A stretch of 39,887 bases of DNA from Symbiodinium natans. Lineage: Eukaryota > Sar > Dinophyceae > Suessiales > Symbiodiniaceae. The notes under the pieces are model-generated. The model was not told where the DNA came from, made no database searches, and was given only the letters and a program-made list of their open reading frames with translations. Below, in pieces: positions 30,606-39,887 of this stretch (position 1 is the stretch's first letter; every line of letters begins with the position of its first letter). The DNA lies in contig CAJNDS010001037.1 in the NCBI GenBank assembly GCA_905221605.1, forward strand, positions 1 through 39,887, in the 5' to 3' direction. The position numbers and the translations under genes are program-made.

Positions 30606-31150
30606 GTATAGGGGCCGTAATACTTAGAACAGGGTTTTGGGGAGCGATTATAAACTGGTTACGAAGGGACCATAAGAGAATACTTTTAGTAGAGTTTGGG
30701 GTTTGGGGTTTGGGGTTTGGGGTTTTTGGGGCTTGGGGCTTGGGGGCTTGGGGTTGGGGTTGGGGTTGGGTTTTGGGTTTGGGGTTTGGGTTTGGGGTTT
30801 GGTGTTTTTTGGGGTTTGGGGTTTGGGGTTTGGGGTTTGGGGTTTGGGGTTTGGGGTTTGGGGTTTGGGGTTTGGGGTTTGGGGTTTGGGGTTTGGGGTT
30901 TGGGGTTTGGGGTACTACATCCCTGAACGCTGCAACTTGGGGTTCGGGGGGTTTAGGGTTTAGTGCCTGGGGTTTCTGTGGTTAAGGTTTGGCATTTTCC
31001 GGTTGATACAGGGGTCGGAATAATTACTAATAATAGTATTTCCTTAAACTTGTGGTCCCTTTGTAAATATACTATAAGAACCCTCCCCCCCCCCCCCCCC
31101 CAAAAAAAAAAAAAAAAAAAAACGCATTCTAATCATTAAGGCCCCTTTTA
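30606..31150. mobile_element. ~545-bp inverted-repeat element
   Basis: The left arm 30606-30694 and right arm 31025-31150 are imperfect reverse complements. Anchors are AGGGGCC, GGGACC/GGTCCC, TTACGAAGGG/CCCTTTGTAA, AATACT/AGTATT and ACTAA words in mirrored order. The right arm carries a C-run plus A-run (31084-31121). Between the arms lies the TTTGGGG array. It shares GGTCCC and GTAAC words with the element at 7414-7561. Non-coding. Confidence 0.5.
30693..30913 (+). repeat. TTTGGGG array, open in all three plus frames
   Basis: About 30 units of the variant TTTGGGG with early irregular units. Because TTTGGGG has no TAG, all three plus-strand frames are open and encode the same GFGVWGL heptapeptide repeat. 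I treat these as non-coding. Confidence 0.9.
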
Positions 31151-32248
31151 TTAAGGGTTTGGAGCTCAGGTCTCAGGGTGCGGTGGTTTCCGGGGCCTCC
31201 CAGAACCTCGTCCAAACTCAGCCAGCTGCTTCTGCTTATCTGGACGTTAACCCTAAACCCTAAACCCTCAACCCTAAACCCTCAACCCTAAACCCTAAAC
31301 CCTAAGCCCCTAAACCCTAAACCCTAAACCCTGAACCCTGAACCCTAAACCCTAACCCTCTGAAGGTTTACGGACGAAGTCTCGGGGTGTCAGGCTCGGG
31401 GGCACAGGCTTTGGGAGGGGGTGCTGGAGGGAACTTTAAATCCTGAACCACAAGCACTAAACCAAAAAACCCGTAAACCCTAACCCCTTCGCCCTAAACC
31501 CTAAACCCTAAACCCTAATCCCTTAGGATGTAGGGGCAGTTTAGGGCATAGGCGTGGGGTTGAGGTGCCAGTGTTGTGCTTAATGGCGTTGATGTTTAGG
31601 GTTTAGGGTTCAGGGAAACTTCAACCCGAAACCCAAAACACGCAAGGAATAAGGGAGCACGGGAAGATCCACAACTAGCCGGGATGGTGTTCAAATCGTT
31701 CAGGCAGATGCCTGCTGGAAAATAGCCCTCCTGATTCTGGGGTTTAGGCTTTGGGGTTGAAGATTGAGGGTTTAGGGTTGAGGGTTGAGGGTCCAGGGTT
31801 TAAGGTTTAGGGTTTAGGCTAACCCTGACCCCGACACTAAGCCTTGAGGATCTGGGTTGCAAGGGCTCAGCAGAAGTGTAGGACTTTCTTCTGCAGGAAT
31901 GATGCACTGGTGGTTTTGCTTCAGGGCTGCCGGGTTGTCTTGGGTTTAGAAAGTGGGCTGCTGCACAATCCCTGGCAACATCAATCATGAGGCCCAGCGA
32001 AGCTCGCATTGGTTTAGGGTTTCGGGACGCTCGTATAAGGGCTTAGGGCTTAGGGTTTAGGGCTTAGGGCTTAGGGTTTAGAGTTTGGGGTTTAGGGTTT
32101 GGGGTTAAGGATTTAGGGTTTAGGGTTTAGGGTGCAGGGTTTAGGGTTTAGGGTTTAGGGTTTAGGGTTTAGGGTTCAGGGTTTAGGGTTGAGGGCTTGC
32201 CCAAACCCCCAAGAGGTCAGGGAGGCTCGCATCTGTGCGCCTACTAAC
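31151..32248. repeat. Telomeric variants with islands
   Basis: CCCTAAA at 31246-31355 and 31475-31520 and TTTAGGG variants at 32035-32190. Minus-strand islands include 31207-31239 (exon-like, separate entry) and 31830-32009, where a frame is open from an ATG at 32007-32009 (MRASLGLMIDVARD) into the repeat; it has no recognised domain. Confidence 0.5.
31207..31239 (-). CDS. Candidate 33-nt exon (KQKQLAEFGR)
   Basis: CCAG|ATAAGCAGAAG to GACGAG|GTTCTG, phase 1 at both ends. Short, but both splice sites are good. Confidence 0.3.
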
Positions 32249-32306
32249 CCCACGTCGCCCCGCCGATCCGGTCGGCGTTGCCACTGTGGTCATCAGAGGC
32301 TGCCGA
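32249..32306 (-). CDS. Candidate exon (SAASDDHSGNADRIGGATW)
   Basis: Minus strand, AAGTAG|TCGGCAGCC to GTGG|GTTAGT, 58 nt, no stop. The donor GTTAGT is strong. Product not recognised. Confidence 0.35.
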
Positions 32307-32309
32307 CTA

Positions 32310-32470
32310 CTTGGAGGTTCAGGGTTTAGGGTTTAGGGTTTAGGGTTTAGGGTTTAGGGTTTAGGGTTTAGGGTTTAGGATTTAGGGTTTAGGGTTTAGG
32401 GTTTAGGGTTTAGGGTTTCGGGTTTCGGGTTTCGGGTTTAAGGTTTCGGGTTTCTCGTTTAGGGTTTAGA
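32310..32470 (+). repeat. TTTAGGG array bounded by GGAGGTTC/GAACCTCC
   Basis: A TTTAGGG array with TTTCGGG variants at its right end. An 8-bp inverted repeat, GGAGGTTC (32313-32320) and GAACCTCC (32469-32476), closes both ends, again placing an inverted repeat at the ends of a probable intron. Confidence 0.7.
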
Positions 32471-32490
32471 ACCTCCGACTGCTAGCGCAC

Positions 32491-32807
32491 CTCCTTCCCT
32501 GGCAGACGAGTCCCTGGTCTGAACTTCGGGGGTTTTTAGGTTTTTGGGCTCTAGGGTTTTGTTGTTTCAAAGTTTTAGGGTTTTAGGGCTTTAGGGCTTT
32601 AGGGTTTTAGTGTTTTAGGGTGTTATAAGGTTTTAGGGCGTCAGGGTTTTTAGGGTTTTTGGGGGTGGTTGGTGTAGGGTGGGACCGAAACCCCAGACCC
32701 CCAAACCCTACATCCCCATCCTTTGTTCTTGCCAGCGCAAGTCACCTGCCCGACTTAAGCGTTAAGCGCACGCAGACGATGCTTCCGAGTGAGTCTGAAC
32801 ACTGTCC
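32491..32807 (-). CDS. Two candidate exons (32746-32807 and 32491-32518)
   Basis: 32746-32807: GTTTCAG|GGACAG to GGCAG|GTGACT, encoding GQCSDSLGSIVCVRLTLKSG. 32491-32518: GTTCAG|ACCAGG to GGAG|GTGCGC, encoding a TRDSSAREG-like peptide. Both have good splice sites and open frames on the minus strand. The intron between them contains TTTTAGGG-type variants. Family unknown. Confidence 0.35.
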
Positions 32808-32819
32808 CTGAAACCGTCA

Positions 32820-33160
32820 GCCCTCAACCTTACAAACGTTAAGGGTTTAGGGCTTAGGGTTTAGGGCTTAGGGCTTAGGGCTTAGGGCTTAGGGCTTAAG
32901 GTTTAGGGCTGCGGGTGGCTAAGCCCTAAACTCTAAGCGGTACACACCCTAACGGCCCTCAAGCCTACAACCCCTACACCCTAAACTCTAAGCCCTCAAC
33001 TCTACGCCCAAGCCCAAACCCGAAACAATAACCCTAGACCGAAGCCCTGAACCCTAAACCCTAAACCCGAAACCCTAAACCCTAAACCCTAAACCCTAAA
33101 CCCTAACCTTAGACCGAAGCCCTGAACCCTAAACCCTAAACCGAAGCCCTGAACTCTGGA
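32820..33160. repeat. GGGCTTA and CCCTAAA tracts with local duplication
   Basis: GGGCTTA variants at 32845-32905. CCCTAAA at 33050-33110 lies between direct copies of AGACCGAAGCCCTGAACCC (33036 and 33111), with a third partial copy near 33141. Confidence 0.7.
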
Positions 33161-33165
33161 AAGAC

Positions 33166-33226
33166 CCCCTTCCTCCCTAGGCTTGGCAGCTGCAAAGTGT
33201 CGGAACTCGTCCCGGGAAAGCGGGGC
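33166..33226 (-). CDS. Candidate exon (APLSRDEFRHFAAAKPREEG)
   Basis: Minus strand, TTTAG|GCCCCG to AAGGGG|GTCTTT, open throughout. The plus strand also has an acceptor-like CCCTAG in the same island, so strand is not certain; the minus reading has the more protein-like composition. Confidence 0.35.
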
Positions 33227-33259
33227 CTAAACTTGATGGCAGCCGTTCGGGGCTGAAGG

Positions 33260-33485
33260 TCCGGGGTCTAGGGTTTAGGGTTTAGGGTTTAGGATTTAGG
33301 GTTTAGGGTTTAGGGTTTAGGGTTTAGGGTTTAGGGTTTAGGATTTAGGGTTTTAGGGTTTTAGGGTTTTAGGGTTTAGGGTTTAGGGTTTAGGGTTTGG
33401 GGTTTAGGGTTTAGGGTTTAGGGTTTAGGGTTTAAGTTTAGGGTTTAGGGTTTTAGGGTTTTAGGGTTTTAGGGTTTGGGTCTCA
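33260..33485 (+). repeat. TTTAGGG and TTTTAGGG arrays
   Basis: Alternating blocks of the 7-mer TTTAGGG and the 8-mer TTTTAGGG, each locally homogeneous. Confidence 0.9.
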
Positions 33486-33558
33486 CAAAACAGGGTTTCG
33501 GACGTGAGGGTGTCGAGCTCAGGGCTGCCATCAAAAGGCTGAAACAGGGTGGATGATA

Positions 33559-33621
33559 TCACTTGGGGACGACCCCGCAGGACTTGCAGCAAGTGGCGTC
33601 GAAACCCTTCTGCTCGGAATG
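33559..33621 (-). CDS. Candidate terminal exon with CCxxC motif
   Basis: After CACCAG| on the minus strand, 20 codons encode HSEQKGFDATCCKSCGVVPK followed by TGA (33559-33561). The CCKSC cluster resembles half of a zinc ribbon. If real, a gene upstream (higher coordinates) ends here and the candidate exons below 33.3 kb belong to the next gene. Confidence 0.35.
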   Translation of the reverse strand, partial: HSEQKGFDATCCKSCGVVPK

Positions 33622-35490
33622 CTGGTGCCCTAAACCCTAAACCCTAAACCCTAAACCCTAAGCCCTACTTGGATGGTGGGGGGCTCAAAGGGCTCTTTGA
33701 TCTTCAGGGGTGCACGGATTTAGGGGCTTTGTTGGGGGCGGGGGGGGGGGGGGGGGTTTAGGGCTTAAGGTTTAGGGGTTAGGGTTTAGGGTTTAGGGTT
33801 TAGGGTTTAGGGTTTAGGGTTTAGGGTTTAGGGTTTAGGGTTTAGGGTTTAGGGTTTAGGGCTCAGGGTTAGAGATGTGGGGATTTTGCGTTTTAGGGGT
33901 TTCATTTTCAGGCTTGGAGTTCAGGGTTTAGGGTCTAGGGTTCAGGGTAAACTTTCCAGGACTGCCCTTTTTTCTTTTGGGGGAAGGCCTGGGGGGAGGG
34001 GGGGAGGAGGGAGGGAGGGCATTCATAGTTTGGAGATACAAGCCCTGGCAACCACCTCAGGGTTCTAGGGTTTAAGGTTCGGGTGTGGGGATTAGGGTGT
34101 TCAGGGGTTTGGGGCATGTAAGCCTGAAAACCTTAGAGGCCTAGGGCTCATGAGGTCCCTAAACCCTACTAACCCTAAACCCTAAACCCTAAACCATAAA
34201 CCCTAAACCCTTTAAGGTCTTTGAGTTGCAAGGAGGCCAAAGCCTTGAGCCCCTCTGACTAGTTCTCCACAGAGAATTTGGGAGCTCGGTACCTTAAGCC
34301 TTGAAGGGGTCATCTAGGGTTCAGGAAACTCTAAACCATAAACTCCTACAGCCCAAACCCCGAACCCAGTGCCCTGAACCCTGAACCCTCAGTCCCTACT
34401 TCCCTACCCAAGAACTTAGTTTCGGGTTTAGGGTTGTAGGGCTTTAGGCTTTCAGGGTTGTGGGTGTTAGGGTTTGGGGTCTCAGGGTTTCGTGATTTCG
34501 GCTTTAACCCTAGACCCTAGACCCCAAACCCCAAACCCTAAACCCTAAACCCTAAACCCTAAACCCTATCAGGGTTTAGGGGCCGTTAGGCCGTGCATGA
34601 AACTAAGGGGTTCAGGGCTTCATCAGAGCTTTAAGTTCCAGGGCCGTGGGCGATTGGTTTAGGGGTTTAGGGTTTAGGGTTTAGGGTTTCGGGTTTGGGG
34701 TTTAGGGTTTAGGGTTTAGGGTTCAGGGTCTAGGGTTTAGGGTTTAGGGTTTAGGGTTTAGGGTTTAGGGTGTAGGGTTTAGGGTTTAGGGCAAGTTGAG
34801 GGTTTCAGGATTTAGGGAGCTTGTAAGGATGGACCAGGCGGTTTAGGGTTTAGGGTTTAGGGTTTAGGGCTTAGGGCTGCAGCTTGTTGGGAGCTCAGGC
34901 CCTCAACCCCTAAACCCTTAAACCCTACAACGCCAACCGTAAAGTCCTAAACCCAAAACGTCCTAAACCTCAGACCGCAAACCTGATACAAAACCCATCA
35001 ACCCCAAACCCTACACCCCAAACCCTAAACCCGAAACCCCAAACCCGAACCCCAAACCCTCAACTAACCCTAAAGCCCGAAAAACCTAAACCCTAAAACC
35101 CTAACCCCTCAGATCCCTAAGCCCGAAACCGTTGCTGCCTGCGAGGCGTCACTGGCGCTCTGGCCAAGCTGACACGCGTCTGCACGTTAAACTGCAGTGG
35201 TGGCCCGGCCAGGTCGAGTTTCGGTTCAGGGTATAGTTTATAGTTTAGGGTTTAGGGTTTAGGGTTTAGGGCTTAGGGTTTAGGGTTTAGGGGTTAGGGG
35301 TTAGGGGTTGGGGGTTAGGGGTTTGGGGTTAGGGGTTCGGGGTTCGGGGTTCGGGGTTCGGGGTTCGGGGTTCGGGGTTAGGGGTTAGGGGTTAGGGGTT
35401 AGGGGTTAGGGGTTGGGGGTTGGGGGTTAGGGGTTTTAGTGTTTGGGGTTTATGGTTTAGGGTACATCCATTGAAAGCCCTGAGCCTGAA
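33622..35490. repeat. Telomeric variants and small islands
   Basis: TTTAGGG at 33775-33865 and 34665-34880, CCCTAAA at 34170-34210 and 34510-34568, and a G-run near 33739-33756. The GGGGTTA/GGGGTTC variant block is at 35290-35440. Islands at 33950-34060, 34215-34305 and 35130-35225 are open in some frame on one or both strands. I do not call genes. Confidence 0.5.
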
Positions 35491-35493
35491 AAC

Positions 35494-35811
35494 CTTCCCT
35501 GTGCGAGCCACATCGTAATGCCCCTGCGTCCGTACGCCGAGCCTCTCCAACTTGCCTGCCTCGTCGGTCTAAAGAACCCATGTAGCTGCTAGATCCTAAG
35601 TCCTATAAGCCCTAATCCCCAAGCCCGAAACTCTGAACCCTGCTGTATCCTAAGTCCTGCAAGCCCTAAGCCCGCAAACCACCCTAAACCCGAAGCCCTA
35701 TGCCCTAAACCCGAAACCCTAAACCCTAAACCCTGAACCCTAATCTGTTTCAAGCCGAGCAGTGTACTGGAGGTTGGCATTTCTGGCAGCGTGGAGCTGG
35801 GATGCTGCCAT
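35494..35811 (-). CDS. Candidate 5' exons (MAASQLHAARN... and DEAGKLERLG...)
   Basis: The exon at 35494-35568 (CTTTAG|ACCGAC to GGGAAG|GTTTTC, exactly 25 codons, phase 0) encodes TDEAGKLERLGVRTQGHYD and VARTGK. An ATG at 35809-35811 in a CCATGG context opens MAASQLHAARNANLQYTARL upstream. These may be the first two exons of a minus-strand gene. The join (possibly a GC donor after YT) is inferred; the family is not recognised. Confidence 0.4.
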
Positions 35812-36340
35812 GGAAACCGGTCCCCGAAGCGCCAAAAAACAGTAGTGGTGCTGAGGGTTTAGGGATTTACCCTAACCCTAAACCCTAAACCCTGTCGGGG
35901 GGTTCTGGTGCCACCACAGAGGTTCTATACCTCCTAAACCTCCTAGACCTCCTTAACCTCCTAAACCTCCTAAACCTCCTAACCTTTGTGGGGTGTTTGG
36001 GGTCTGGGGTTTAGGGCTTAGGGTTAAGCCCCCTACGCCTCCTAAACTGCCTAAGACCTACGCTCCAAATCCTAACTCCAGGCTGGCACTTCAAGCATCT
36101 CAACCTCAAAAGCCCTACACTCTACTGAGTTGTGCCTTAAACCCTTTGACAAGTATTTATGAATAGGTTCCCCTAAACCCTAAACCCTAACCCTAAACCC
36201 TAAACCCTAATTATGAGTAGGTTCCCTTATAAGGAAAGAAGGGAAATGAACACAAACAGTGGTCCCTCCACAAAGCTGCCAAACCTAAGCCCCAAACCCT
36301 AGGGTTTAGGGTTTCGGATTTCGGGTTTAGGGTTTAATGC
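35569..36340. other. Last telomere-repeat segment
   Basis: CCCTAAA variants at 35680-35745, a CTCCTAAAC tandem at 35935-35985, and short CCCTAAA/TTTAGGG patches to 36340. Beyond this point no telomeric tract occurs in the window. Confidence 0.6.
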
Positions 36341-36349
36341 GCGTTCCGT

Positions 36350-36785
36350 ATTAATAATACCCCCGGATTAGACCGGTCCACCCCCCGAAAATGCCCGCCC
36401 GTCCGATTAGTCAACCCGCCCGATTAGACCGGTCCTGGCCTCATGTGATTTTTTTGGGATGATATGTGTGCGAGCCCTCAAGCCCCAAACCCCTAAACCC
36501 CAAACCCTCAACTAGTGAACTCCCCCCACCGATTGGGTCGGAATTGCCCTCAAGTAGATTCCAACAAATTTCTTTTGAGGATGACATGCTTGTGACTCTA
36601 CTGCCCTAAGTCCCAAACCCTCAACTAGTGAACTCCCCCCCCGATCGGACCGGACCTGCCCTCATGTACACTTTTTTGAGGATGATACGCTTGGGACCGC
36701 GAAAGCCCTCAACTATAGGGAACTCCCCTCCCGATTAGACCGGACGTGCCCACATGAGGATGTTGTAAGGGTGACACGATGATCC
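36350..36785. repeat. ~90-120-bp tandem repeat, four diverged copies
   Basis: Units start CCCGATTAGACCGG (36416, 36527, 36638, 36730) and share GTGCCCTCATGTA, GAGGATGATACG and CCTCAACTAGTGAACTCCC. Diverged, with indels. Confidence 0.75.
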
Positions 36786-38061
36786 TTATGTTTGCTGCGA
36801 GCTCATCTCCAAGTGCTCTCACCAATCAGCTAGCATGGCTCCCACTCATGCTGCAAAAGACGACGACGACTACTACTGCCACTACTTCCGATTCTAACTA
36901 CCAAAACAAGCAGCAATAAGAAAATCCCAAGCCTGAATTATCTTTAAAAACCGTTTTCTCATGGCTTCTAAGAGTATCCCTGTTCGGCCCCTGGCCCACC
37001 CGATTAATTCGCGGCCCTCGATGAATGCGGGCCTCGGCCCGGGAACCTTTAAACAAGCCAGCTCCAAGCTTCGAGCCTCCAAAGCAAGCAGCAGCCCAAA
37101 AATTCCAAAATTCCAAGCCTTCAGGAACAGATAATTTTGAATTGAAAATCCATCTACAAAACCATTTTCTCAATGTTTCTAAGGATATCCCTTTCGGCCC
37201 CTGGCCCACCCGATTAATTCGTGGCCCTCGATTAATGCGGGCCTCGGCCTGTGCACCTTGAAAAAAGGCAGCTCCAAGCTTCGGGTCTCCAAAGCAAGCA
37301 AGCAGCAGTCACAAAATTCCAAGCCTTCAGGAACAGATGGTTTTGAATTGAAAATCTATCTAGAAAAACCATTTTCCCAAGGTTTCTAACGTATCCCTTT
37401 TCGGCCCCTGACCCACCCGATTAATTCGTGGCCCTCGATTAATGCGGGCCTCGGCCTGGGAACCTTGAAAAAAGGCAGCTCCAAGCTTCGGGTCTCCAAA
37501 GCAAGCAAGCAGCAGTCACAAAATTCCAAGCCTTCAGGAACAGATGGTTTTGAATTGAAAATTTGTCTAGAAAAACCATTTTTCCAAGGTTTCTAAGGGT
37601 ATCCCTTTTCGGCCCCTAGCCTACCCGATTGATTCGTGGCCCTCGATTAATGCGGGCCTCGGCCTGGGAACCTTGAAAAAAGGCAGCTCCAAGCTTCGGG
37701 TCTCCAAAGCAAGCAAGCAGCAGTCACAAAATTCCAAGCCTTCAGGAACAGATGGTTTTGAATTGAAAATCTATCAAGAAAAACCATTTTCTCAAGGTTT
37801 CTAAGGGTATCCCTTTTCGGCCCCTAGCCCGCCCGATTAATTCGTGGCCCTCGATTAATGCGGGCCTCGGCCTGAGAACCTTTAAAAAAAGTCAGCTCCA
37901 AGCTTCGGGATTCAAAGCAAGCAAGCAGCAGCCACAAAATTCCAAAATCCCAAGCCTTCAGGAACAGATGGTTTTGAATTCAAAATCTATCTAGAAAAAC
38001 CATTTTCCCAAGGTTTCTAAGGGTGTCCCTTTTCGGCCCCTGGCCCACCCGATTAATTCGT
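36786..38061. repeat. 208-bp tandem satellite, ~5.5 copies
   Basis: Starts of the AAAGCAAGCAAGCAGCAG word at 37081, 37291, 37499, 37707 and 37915 give a 208-bp period; the first copy, from about 36902, is shorter and diverged. Each unit has CCAAGCCTTCAGGAACAGAT, TTTCTAAGGGTATCCC, CCCGATTAATTCGTGGCCC and CAGCTCCAAGCTTCGG. Open frames in it are by-products. CCCGATTA links it to the preceding repeat. Confidence 0.95.
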
Positions 38062-39093
38062 GTTGGAAGGTCCCGAAACTCCCAAAACCGCTTCAGCAAG
38101 GCTTGTTAAAGCCTTCTGCAAGCCAAAATATCCTTGTGCAGGCTTTGAGCCGCTTGGACAAGCCTTGTAAATGGCTTTGCGAAGGCTTTTGCAAGGTCCC
38201 CAAAGGTCCCCTACTCCAGGATTTGATCCAAATGTGCCCATTCCCAATGAACTCATACAAACCTTACCAATTGCGGCTTGGAAGGTCCAGACGCTTGTTA
38301 AAGCCTTCTGCAAGCCTTCACATTATCCTTGCAAAGGCTTTGAGCCACTTGGACAAGCCTTGTCAATGGCTTTCTGAAGGCTTTTGGAAAGTCCCAAAAG
38401 GTCCCTGCATTAGGATTTGAGCCAAATGTGCCAATTCCCAATGAACTCATACAGCGCTTTCCAATTGCGGCTTGGAGGGTCCCGAAACTCCCAAAACGGC
38501 TTCAGCGAGGCTTGTTAAAGCCTTCTGCAAGACTTCAAAATATCCTTGCAAAGGGTTTGAGCCACTTGGACAAGCCTTGTAAATGGCTTTCTGAAGGCTT
38601 TTGGAAAGTCCCAAAAGGTCCCTGCATTAGGATTTGATCCAAATGTGCCAATTCCCAATGAACTCACAAAGCGCTTTCCAATTGCGGCTTGGAGGGTCCC
38701 GAAACTCCCATGCACCAGGATTTGATCCAAATGCGCTAATTCCCAATGAACTCACACAGCGCTTTCCAATTGCGGCTTGGAGTCCCGAAACTCCCAAAAC
38801 GGCTTCAGCAAGGCTTGTTAATTACCTTCTGCAAGCCTTCAAAATATCCTTGCAAAGGCTTTGAGCCACTTGGACAAGCCTTGTAAATGGCTTTCTGAAG
38901 GCTTTTGGAAAGTCCCAAAAGGTCCCTGCATCAGGATTTGATCCAAATGCGCCAATTCCCAATTAACTCATACAGCGCTTTCCAATTGCGGCTTGGAGGG
39001 TCCCGAAACTCCCAAAACGGCTTCAGCAAGGCTTGTTAATTACCTTCTGCAAGCCTTCAAAATATCCTTGCAAAGGCTTTGAGCCACTTGGAC
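38062..39093. repeat. ~218-bp tandem satellite, ~5 copies
   Basis: Units begin GGTCCCGAAACTCCCAAAAC (38069, 38478, 38781, 38999) with two truncated copies between (from 38284 and 38696). Words: GGCTTGTTAAAGCCTTCTGC, AGGCTTTGAGCCACTTGGAC, GGATTTGATCCAAATG. Inverted words (AAGCCTTCTG / CAGAAGGCTT) occur within each unit. Related sequence returns at 39470-39545. Confidence 0.95.
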
Positions 39094-39316
39094 TTCTTTA
39101 CTTCCTATTGATCAAAACGTGCCGAGTCTGTTTGGGGTCCCGAGGGCTTTCAGAACGGCTTGAAGAAGGCCCACTGACGGGGTTTGGGGAGTCCCCATGA
39201 CGCAAGTCCGAAAAGGACAAATTGGGAAAACGCGATCGGGACCCGAGCCGGGCCCAAAAAGCTCAATCTCAAGCTTCAATCTCGATTATTTGCTTCTTCG
39301 ACTCTGAAGAGGCACA

Positions 39317-39388
39317 GACCAAATGGCCTAGTGGCAGAGCGATTGAGCTTGTGACCCGAGGCCCCGGGCTCGAACCCCGGGGGGTGCA
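39317..39388 (+). pseudogene. tRNA-like sequence with Pol III A and B boxes
   Basis: TGGCCTAGTGG (39324-39334) fits the A box and GGGCTCGAACC (39366-39376) the B box, at tRNA-like spacing. A perfect 5-bp T stem CCGGG/CCCGG closes a 7-nt loop, and a partial D stem can form. The acceptor ends (GACCAAA and GGGGTGC) and the anticodon stem do not pair, so this is a tRNA relic or the head of a tRNA-derived SINE, not a working tRNA. Confidence 0.55.
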
Positions 39389-39549
39389 TTTTCGGAAGTT
39401 GCCTTTAAAGACCTTCATTTGACAGGCCTTTTTGGGAGCATTTCCGAGCTGCAGCGTTTCCAAAGAAGTGCGCGAAGGCTTTGAGCAAATGGCTTCGTGA
39501 ATAATTTTGGAAGTCCTGAAAGCCTTCTGCAAGCCTTCAAACTATCCTC

Positions 39550-39585
39550 TACGGCTACTGCTACTACCACTACGACTACGACTAC

Positions 39586-39684
<99 letters not shown>

Positions 39685-39804
39685 ACTACTACTAATACTA
39701 CTACTACTACTTACTACTACTACTACTACTACTAATAATAATAAACTACTACTACTACTACTACTACTAAACTACTACTTACTATTAAACTACTACTACT
39801 GCTA

Positions 39805-39862
<58 letters not shown>

Positions 39863-39887
39863 TACTACTACTACTACTACTACTACT
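39550..39887 (+). repeat. (CTA)n microsatellite to the window end
   Basis: A long (CTA)n/(TAC)n run with sporadic CTG, CGA, TAATAA and CTTACT interruptions. Open frames through it (poly-Tyr, poly-Thr) are by-products. It continues past the window. Confidence 0.98.

Noticed and set aside
36894-38864. Coding genes in the 208- and 218-bp satellites
   Set aside because: Frames follow the satellite period and break at indels between copies; no domains are recognised.
39317-39388. Functional tRNA gene
   Set aside because: Acceptor and anticodon stems do not pair although A and B boxes and the T arm are good.

Overview
The window looks like nuclear DNA of a protist with plant-type telomeric repeats (TTTAGGG), most likely a dinoflagellate. 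The grounds are TTTAGGG/CCCTAAA tracts scattered through introns, GC-rich codon use, several introns that only keep frame with a GC donor, AG|G acceptors, and a ubiquitin-like domain fused to an enzyme. This assignment is inference; no rRNA, spliced leader or organelle marker is present.

Layout: (1) 1-8.3 kb is telomere-repeat rich and holds five short minus-strand exons (992-5805) that join in frame into the last 122 codons of an unknown multi-pass membrane protein. (2) 9.3-28.0 kb holds a minus-strand SNF2-family ATPase of the SMARCAL1/ZRANB3 type in about 11 exons, with all helicase motifs intact and a ubiquitin-like domain near the N-terminus. One intron of about 14.7 kb (11977-26681) contains a 76-bp hairpin satellite (12.1-16.0 kb), a 54-bp double-palindrome minisatellite with a 2.3-kb segmental duplication (16.6-20.6 kb), pyrimidine-rich repeats, and six tandem copies of a unit of about 0.8 kb (22.0-26.4 kb). 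(3) 28.0-36.3 kb is telomere-repeat rich with short islands, several of which look like minus-strand exons. (4) From 36.3 kb telomeric repeats stop and three unrelated satellites follow, then a tRNA-like Pol III promoter remnant and a long (CTA)n tract to the window end.

The main pattern is the relation between telomeric repeats and introns. In 9 of the 14 modelled introns, sense-strand TTTAGGG begins within a few tens of bases of the 5' splice site. In 5 of these the 3' end carries the complement CCCTAAA. Exons therefore sit between CCCTAAA on the left and TTTAGGG on the right, like tiny capped chromosomes. One intron (10167-10291) is a pure telomeric tract flanked by a 31/36-bp duplication of exon sequence whose AG|GT supplies both splice sites and restores the frame. 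Other introns carry terminal inverted repeats or consist of a dispersed element with a 9-bp TIR. I read this as intron gain by telomeric-repeat capture and by introner-like elements.
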